Of a DNA stretch of 64,000 nucleotides, positions 58,959-64,000 are shown piece after piece. Source of the stretch: Flavobacterium sp. CF136 (GTDB lineage: Bacteria > Bacteroidota > Bacteroidia > Flavobacteriales > Flavobacteriaceae); contig NZ_AKJZ01000008.1 in NCBI RefSeq assembly GCF_000282055.1, positions 62,001-126,000 of the forward strand, read 5' to 3'. A program made the position numbers and the translations under genes. The notes below the pieces were generated by a model. The model saw nothing but the letters and a program-made list of their open reading frames with translations, was not told where the DNA came from and searched no databases. How positions within the stretch are numbered: position 1 is the stretch's first letter; each line of letters begins with the position of its first letter.

Positions 58959-59035
58959 AGCCCTGATGGAAGCGGCATCCTTTTTCTGGTTTCTTTAACC
59001 AGGAAAAGATATAGCGGACAGCAGGAATTAGCTCC
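58959..59035. repeat. Structured hairpin repeat, copy 2
   Basis: A 77-bp element beginning AGCCCTGATGGAAGCGGC and ending CAGCAGGAATTAGCTCC. The tip TTTTTCTGGTT (58981-58991) pairs with AACCAGGAAAA (58997-59007, one mismatch). The outer arms match copy 1 (29727-29812) almost base for base; the tip has a different sequence with preserved pairing. Confidence 0.8.
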
Positions 59036-59104
59036 TAACAATAACAATTTCAATTGCAAAAATCAATTGCAATCGCTAAGTCAAAAAACAAATAATACTA
59101 ACCA

Positions 59105-59132
59105 GAGGATGAGATTACTTCGTTCCTCGCAA
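59105..59132. repeat. Interspersed repeat, right copy, inverted
   Basis: Reverse complement reads ATTGCGAGGAACGAAGTAAT then CTCATCCTC, matching the ends of the left copy at 58711-58768 without its insert. Confidence 0.75.
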
Positions 59133-59143
59133 TGACATAAACT

Positions 59144-60346
59144 ATGAAAAACTTTAACCCGGCAGACAATATTCAGGATTTGCAATATTTTGGTGAATTT
59201 GGAGGCGTGAATCCTTCGATTTCTGATTCTTCGACTTATACTTTTCTTTCAGCTAAAACCATGTTTGATACTTTTGAAGGCAATATCGAAGGCTGTTATT
59301 TGTATTCGCGCCATTCATCTCCGAGTAATTTGTATTTGGATCAGGCTTTGGCAGCGATGGAAGGAACGGAAACGGCAAATGTTTCGGCTTCCGGAATGGG
59401 GGCGATTACACCTACTCTATTGCAGTTGTGCGGTGCCGGAGATCATATTGTTTCAAGCAGAACTATTTATGGCGGAACTTATGCTTTTCTTAAAAATTTC
59501 ACACCTCGGTTTGGTATCGAAACGACTTTTGTGGACATCACAAAATTGGATATTGTTGAAGCTGCAATTACGCAAAAAACTAAAGTTTTGTATTGCGAAA
59601 CGGTGAGTAATCCGTTATTGGAAGTTGCTGATATTGCCGGTTTGGCACAGATTGCTAAAAAGCACAACCTGAAATTGGTTGTTGATAATACGTTTTCACC
59701 TTTGTCAGTTTCTCCGGCAAAATTAGGCGCTGATATAGTGATTCATAGCTTGACGAAATACATTAACGGAAGCAGCGATACGGTTGGGGGTGTGACTTGT
59801 GGACCTAAAGAGTTTATTAATTCCTTAAAAAATGTAAACAACGGAGCGAGCATGCTTTTGGGGCCAACAATGGATAGTTTGCGTTCTGCAAGTGTGATGA
59901 AAAATCTTCGTACGCTTCATATCCGAATTAAACAACATAGTCATAATGCTCATTTTTTAGCTGATCAATTTGAAGCTAATGGCTTAAAAACGGTTTATCC
60001 CGGATTAAAAAGTCACCCGAGTCATGAGCTTTATAAAACGATGATTAATCCGGAATATGGTTTTGGAGGCATGTTGACTATTGATGTTGGAACTTTGGCG
60101 AAAGCCAATGAATTAATGGAATTGATGCAAGCCAGAAACTTAGGATACTTAGCAGTAAGTTTAGGATTCTATAAAACGTTATTCAGCGCACCAGGTACTT
60201 CTACTTCCAGTGAGATTCCGTTAGAGGAACAAGCTGAAATGGGATTGACGGATGGCTTAATCCGCTTTTCGATTGGTTTGGATAACGATATTCAGCGTAC
60301 TTACGAAATGATGAAGGAATGCATGGTGGAACTTGGGGTTTTGTAA
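59144..60346 (+). CDS. PLP-dependent trans-sulfuration enzyme / methionine gamma-lyase family
   Basis: 400 residues of the Cys/Met metabolism PLP fold. Family features: YSRHSSPSNLYLDQALAAME near residue 53, ASGMGAITPTLLQLCGAGDH with the cofactor-binding Gly region, YCETVSNPLLEVADI, VVDNTFSPLSVSP and the Schiff-base Lys205 in HSLTKYINGSSDTVGG; C-terminus LIRFSIGLDNDIQ. The family includes cystathionine gamma-synthase and lyase, methionine gamma-lyase and O-acetylhomoserine sulfhydrylase; which one cannot be fixed by eye. Divergent from an Lrp/AsnC regulator, which favours amino acid catabolism (methionine gamma-lyase-like). Confidence 0.85.
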   Translation: MKNFNPADNIQDLQYFGEFGGVNPSISDSSTYTFLSAKTMFDTFEGNIEGCYLYSRHSSPSNLYLDQALAAMEGTETANVSASGMGAITPTLLQLCGAGDHIVSSRTIYGGTYAFLKNFTPRFGIETTFVDITKLDIVEAAITQKTKVLYCETVSNPLLEVADIAGLAQIAKKHNLKLVVDNTFSPLSVSPAKLGADIVIHSLTKYINGSSDTVGGVTCGPKEFINSLKNVNNGASMLLGPTMDSLRSASVMKNLRTLHIRIKQHSHNAHFLADQFEANGLKTVYPGLKSHPSHELYKTMINPEYGFGGMLTIDVGTLAKANELMELMQARNLGYLAVSLGFYKTLFSAPGTSTSSEIPLEEQAEMGLTDGLIRFSIGLDNDIQRTYEMMKECMVELGVL

Positions 60347-60397
60347 TGTTATTTCACAGAGATTCTCGGAGGGTTTCGCAGAGATTCACTAAGTTTT

Positions 60398-60501
60398 TTT
60401 CATGCAGATTCTGCAGATTTAGGCAGATGTGTGCAGATTTATTATTGCTATAAGTTTAAAATCTTTTTTAATCTGCTTTAATCTGCAGAATCTGCGTGAA
60501 A
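60398..60501. repeat. Inverted repeat of GCAGATTCTGCAGATT type
   Basis: Left arm TTTCATGCAGATTCTGCAG (60398 on) and right arm (to 60501; reverse complement TTTCACGCAGATTCTGCAG) match at most positions over about 30 bp, with a 50-bp spacer. A related, more diverged copy is at 62654-62752, on the other side of the permease gene. Confidence 0.7.
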
Positions 60502-60502
60502 T

Positions 60503-60540
60503 AAAAAAGCCGTTCTGAGATTTAATTCAAAACGGCGCTT
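60503..60540. terminator. Likely bidirectional terminator
   Basis: GCCGTT pairs with AACGGC, with an additional TGA/TCA inner stem, between the convergent PLP enzyme gene and permease gene; an A-run is on the left, serving the minus-strand permease best. Confidence 0.55.
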
Positions 60541-60566
60541 TCATTTATAATTTATAATTCAAAAAC

Positions 60567-62501
60567 TTATAACTTCTCTACAAAGTTCAATTTACTGTTT
60601 TTTCTACTATAAGTGAAGTAAATAAACAATCCTATTAATAACCAGATCGTAAAGTAAATCCAGTTCCAGACACTTAATTCGGCCATCATATAAAGACAGC
60701 AGATAAGTCCTAAAAGCGGGATTAAAGATAGATTTTGTCTGAATGACCAAACGGCCAATCCAACTAAAACGAAAAGAAAAATCCACATTGGAATTTTATG
60801 CTTGAATAAGCTGAAACCTGATTCGTATTTTACTGCATCGTTGATTGGCAAACCTTTTACAACCTCAGCATATTTTGTATCGTCATCCTGGTATTGACTT
60901 AGCAAATGTTCTACATCCGATGTTGCTGACGTTTTATTCTGTACATCAATGTTTTTTAAATAACTGAAAACTTTATCAGATTCCGTTTTGTCTAAAGAAG
61001 TAATAATTGTCGTTGCATCATTAATCTGTGCTTCGTTATTAATAAAACCCATTGTCGCCTTATTATTGAAAGCAAAAGCATAATATAATCCTGCAATCAT
61101 TAAAAAAGGCAGAATATATTTTGAATTTACATACGGCGTTTTGAATTTCCCTCTCGGAATTTCCGGTTTGTTTTGCAAAACCAAAACTCCTGCACACACT
61201 AATACAAAAGCAAACAAAGTTCCGATACTGCATAAATCGGTTACCATAGTCAGGTTTAAAAATAAAGCCGGAACTGCAACCACAAAACCTGTTACAATTG
61301 TTGCAAATGATGGTGTTTTAAATCTTGGATGCACGGTAGAAAATTTCTTTGGCAATAAACCATCACGGCTCATACTCATCCAGATACGCGGCTGTCCCAT
61401 CTGGAAAACCAATAAAACGCTTGCCATAGCAATTACTGCGCTGACTGCAATAATTCCTGACATCCATTTTAAGTCTAATTTATCGAAAACAAATGCTAAA
61501 GGATCTCCAACATTCAACTGATTGTAACGAACCATTCCGGTAAGTACCAAAGCAATCGCAATATATAAAATGGTACAAATAATAATCGCCCACATCATGC
61601 CGCGTGGTAAATCACGTTGTGGATTTTTACATTCTTCCGCTGTTGTCGAAATCGCATCAAAACCAATATATGCGAAGAAAACTGCTGAAACTCCTTTTAA
61701 AACCCCACCTACGCCATTTGGTGCAAACGGGTCCCAATTTGCCGTATCTACATAAAAAACACCTACGGCAATTACCAAAAGTACGATGCAAAGTTTTACA
61801 ACTACCATTGCATTACTCGCATTACGGGATTCTTTCATCCCTCTGTAAACCAAAGCTGTAATTAAAACAATAATAAATAATGCAGGCAAATCGGCTACGA
61901 AATGAAATGAGCCTATAGTTGGTGCTGTTGTCCAGGCTGTGTAAGCTGTTTGTAATCCTGAGTCTAAATTTTCGAAAGATTTTCCACTCTGAATTAATGC
62001 CGTGGCATCTTTAAAACCATTTGAAGCAGTTAGATAATCCATCTGGATCCATTGTGGTAAATGAATTCCGCCACTCTGGAGCAGTCCTGTAAAATAATCA
62101 CTCCACGATATGGCAACGGTTATATTTCCAACGGCATACTCCATGATTAAAGCCCATCCAATAATCCATGCAATAATTTCCCCAAAGGCTACATAAGAAT
62201 ACGTATAAGCACTTCCCGAAACCGGAACCATCGAAGCGAATTCGGCGTAAGCAAAAGCTGCAAAACTACAAGCCAAAGCAGTAAATAAAAACAAGAAAAT
62301 AACCGCCGGGCCTCCATCAGCACTGGCTTTACCAATCGTGCTGAAAATTCCTGCCCCAACGATTGCAGCAATACCAAATGCGGTTAAATCTCTGGTGGTT
62401 AAATGCTTTCCTAATGCATTGTGTCCATCAGCATCGTTTTTTGCAACTTGCTTCAAAATATCCTGCACCGTTTTTTTTCGGAATAAACCTGATAATGCCA
62501 T
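60567..62501 (-). CDS. Amino acid permease (APC superfamily, cationic amino acid transporter-like)
   Basis: 644 residues, longer than most bacterial APC permeases because of an inserted non-membrane segment (about 495-575, DKTESDKVFSYLKNIDVQNK) between two late helices. The N-terminal signature FGIAAIVGAGIFSTIGKAS (helix 1, with the substrate-contacting GAGIF) and helix 3/6 sequences (VPVSGSAYTYSYVAFGE, VFFAYIGFDAISTTAEECKN) match the CAT-type branch. At least twelve membrane helices. Substrate probably a cationic or broad-range amino acid. Convergent with the PLP enzyme. Confidence 0.9.
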   Translation of the reverse strand: MALSGLFRKKTVQDILKQVAKNDADGHNALGKHLTTRDLTAFGIAAIVGAGIFSTIGKASADGGPAVIFLFLFTALACSFAAFAYAEFASMVPVSGSAYTYSYVAFGEIIAWIIGWALIMEYAVGNITVAISWSDYFTGLLQSGGIHLPQWIQMDYLTASNGFKDATALIQSGKSFENLDSGLQTAYTAWTTAPTIGSFHFVADLPALFIIVLITALVYRGMKESRNASNAMVVVKLCIVLLVIAVGVFYVDTANWDPFAPNGVGGVLKGVSAVFFAYIGFDAISTTAEECKNPQRDLPRGMMWAIIICTILYIAIALVLTGMVRYNQLNVGDPLAFVFDKLDLKWMSGIIAVSAVIAMASVLLVFQMGQPRIWMSMSRDGLLPKKFSTVHPRFKTPSFATIVTGFVVAVPALFLNLTMVTDLCSIGTLFAFVLVCAGVLVLQNKPEIPRGKFKTPYVNSKYILPFLMIAGLYYAFAFNNKATMGFINNEAQINDATTIITSLDKTESDKVFSYLKNIDVQNKTSATSDVEHLLSQYQDDDTKYAEVVKGLPINDAVKYESGFSLFKHKIPMWIFLFVLVGLAVWSFRQNLSLIPLLGLICCLYMMAELSVWNWIYFTIWLLIGLFIYFTYSRKNSKLNFVEKL

Positions 62502-62830
62502 ATGTAATTTTGCTATTATAAATTAATATATTGAGGTCTTTATGCTTTTATTTTACAAATAATGCAAAAATTATCCTGAAATCAAATATATAAAACGATT
62601 TTGTTTATAAGAGTTTTTTTCGCCACGAATTACACAAATTTTCTCGAATTATTTTCTCATGCAGATTTAAAATGATTTAAGCTGGTGTTTACAGATATTT
62701 ATGACTATCTCAAAATTAAATCTGCTGTGATCTGCTGAATCTGCGTGAAAATTTAGCCACAGATTACAAGATCAAAATGATTAAAAAATCCACAATAATA
62801 CACATAAATCCGTGTCATCAGCGTTCTGTC
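62502..62830. other. 329-bp gap between the permease and Fe-S protein genes
   Basis: Contains the diverged GCAGATT repeat at 62654-62752 and further CCACAGATTACAAG-type repeat pieces. No gene seen. Confidence 0.5.
62654..62752. repeat. Diverged inverted repeat of GCAGATT type
   Basis: Left arm TTCTCATGCAGATTTAAAA, right arm (reverse complement TTTTCACGCAGATTCAGCAG). Same family as 60398-60501 but more decayed. Confidence 0.55.
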
Positions 62831-64000
62831 TCACTTCAAACAGCTTCTTAAAATACTTACCGGATGCTGCGCTTCTCTTTTTGTTCCGTCATAAATTTGG
62901 TGGCGACAGCTTGTTCCTGCAGCGGCGATTTCCACATTTTTAGCAGTTGAGCGCACCTTCGGGAATAGTGTATCCTCTCCCATTTGCATACTTACCTGAT
63001 AATGTTCTTTTTCATAACCGAATGATCCCGCCATTCCGCAGCAACCCGAATTATAAATCGTAACCACGTTATTTTTTGGCAAATTCAGCATGGCAAAAGT
63101 CGCTTCAACAGAACTCAATGATTTCTGATGGCAATGTCCATGAATCTTGATTTCTTTCTTTTCTTCCGAAAAAGAATCAGCTGTGATTTTACCCAGATTG
63201 ATTTCATTTTTAAAAAATTCTTCAATTGTATAAGCATTCTGGGCTACTTTTTCAGCACTTTCTTTATCATCCGCCAGACGTAAATACTCGTCTCTAAAAG
63301 TCAGAATTGCAGACGGTTCGATTCCGATTAGCGGTGCTTTTCCGGAAACTAAATCTTTAAAAATACCAATATTTATATTCGCTATTTTTTTTGCTTCTTC
63401 CAGAAATCCTTTCGATAAATAGGTTCTGCCGCTTTCTTCGTGATTTACCACCAAAACTTCATACCCTAATTTCGTCAGTAATTCGAAAGCATCAATTCCG
63501 ATATTTACATCATAATAATTCGTGAATTCATCATTAAACAAATACACCTGTCCGTTTGGAAAATCCTGATTTTGCTTTTTCCGATTTTCAAACCATTTTT
63601 TAAACGTTTTTTTTGCCAATAACGGCACTTGTCTTTCCAGTGCAATCCCCATGCTTTTTTTAACCAGCGACTGATTCGAAATAAAGTTGGTTATTGACGG
63701 AAACAAACTTCCCATTTTATTCAGTTTTGCATTGTGTGCAAAAATCTTATTTCGGGTCGAAAATCCGTTTGCTTTTTGGTATTGATATAAAAATTCGGCT
63801 TTTAAGGTTGCAACGTCCACATTACTCGGGCATTCGCTGGCGCAGGCTTTACAGCTCACACACAACTCAAAAACTTCGTATAATTCTTTCTGGTCAAATT
63901 TATTTTCTTTCTCGGAATACGTCAAATATTCACGTAACGCATTCGCTCTCGCACGCGTTGTTTCCTTTTCATTTTTCGTCGCACGATAACTCGGGCACAT
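62831..64000 (-). CDS. FAD-linked oxidase / Fe-S oxidoreductase, C-terminal part (start outside window)
   Basis: About 389 residues of a longer protein whose N-terminus lies beyond the right edge; the Met at the edge is internal. CPSYRATKNEKETTRARANA at the start is the hallmark of large FAD-binding plus Fe-S oxidoreductases (D-lactate dehydrogenase-like, YdiJ-like), in which the FAD domain precedes it. Next the [4Fe-4S] motif CVSCKACASECPS and, in the C-terminal half, a cysteine-rich CCG domain (SGCCGMAGSFGYEKEHY) and GTSCRHQI. The enzyme probably oxidises a 2-hydroxy acid and passes electrons to the Fe-S cluster. Confidence 0.9.
   Translation of the reverse strand: MCPSYRATKNEKETTRARANALREYLTYSEKENKFDQKELYEVFELCVSCKACASECPSNVDVATLKAEFLYQYQKANGFSTRNKIFAHNAKLNKMGSLFPSITNFISNQSLVKKSMGIALERQVPLLAKKTFKKWFENRKKQNQDFPNGQVYLFNDEFTNYYDVNIGIDAFELLTKLGYEVLVVNHEESGRTYLSKGFLEEAKKIANINIGIFKDLVSGKAPLIGIEPSAILTFRDEYLRLADDKESAEKVAQNAYTIEEFFKNEINLGKITADSFSEEKKEIKIHGHCHQKSLSSVEATFAMLNLPKNNVVTIYNSGCCGMAGSFGYEKEHYQVSMQMGEDTLFPKVRSTAKNVEIAAAGTSCRHQIYDGTKREAQHPVSILRSCLK

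Larger units (their letters stand above)
58771..59143. other. Gap between Lrp regulator and PLP enzyme, built from repeats
   Basis: 373 bp, AT-rich at the left, containing hairpin repeat copy 2 (58959-59035) and the right copy of the ATTGCGAG repeat (59105-59132). The divergent promoters must lie here, but no clear -7 box was assigned. Confidence 0.5.

Overview
The window is a low-GC chromosome segment of a Bacteroidetes bacterium, almost certainly a Flavobacterium or close relative. Evidence: many genes start just downstream of TAnnTTTG-type -7 boxes and mostly lack Shine-Dalgarno sequences; there is a TonB-dependent receptor with an N-terminal carboxypeptidase-like domain, DUF4249 and DUF4280 proteins, short Bacteroidetes lipoprotein signals, a monomeric isocitrate dehydrogenase, and several families of intergenic palindromic repeats typical of flavobacterial genomes. 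No rRNA, tRNA, CRISPR array or intact insertion sequence was recognised.

Layout. 1-5.2 kb: a truncated Tat-exported sugar isomerase-like protein, a decayed SnoaL-like gene, a small lipoprotein, trmD, rplS and icd. 5.4-8.1 kb: an unexplained three-gene membrane-protein operon. 8.1-21.4 kb: housekeeping and metabolic genes (YifB/ComM-like ATPase, Gfo/Idh/MocA oxidoreductase, ammonium transporter, tilS-dsbD, uvrB, alpha/beta hydrolase) plus a secreted fibre-like beta-rich protein. 21.9-28.6 kb: an accessory island of five same-strand genes: unknown protein, PAAR-like DUF4280 protein, a roughly 1,027-residue unknown protein and two lipoproteins. It looks like a contractile-injection (type VI-like) cargo module with candidate immunity or accessory proteins. 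28.7-40.8 kb: a long minus-strand run with rlmF, thiamine pyrophosphokinase, a tight TonB receptor-DUF4249-GyrI-like-DinB operon, an ArsR regulator with two tandem AHSA1 proteins, several lipoproteins and a PAP2 phosphatase. 41.2-58.0 kb: lysA, a RhuM-family gene, gltD-gltB, sucC, a DUF1456 protein, dipeptide epimerase, pabB, DUF4349 and DoxX membrane proteins, and lpd. 58.2-64 kb: an Lrp/AsnC regulator divergent from a PLP-dependent sulphur amino acid enzyme, an amino acid permease and the C-terminal part of an FAD/Fe-S oxidoreductase.

Functionally there is a nitrogen and carbon core: ammonium import (amt), glutamate synthase (gltBD), isocitrate dehydrogenase, succinyl-CoA synthetase and dihydrolipoyl dehydrogenase feed 2-oxoglutarate and glutamate metabolism, although they are scattered rather than in one operon.

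The points most worth a second look are the DUF4280 island with its large unclassified protein, the three-gene membrane operon, and a repeated hairpin element whose apical stem differs in sequence but keeps its pairing between two copies, which suggests selection on structure. Several long perfect or near-perfect intergenic palindromes form other repeat families.
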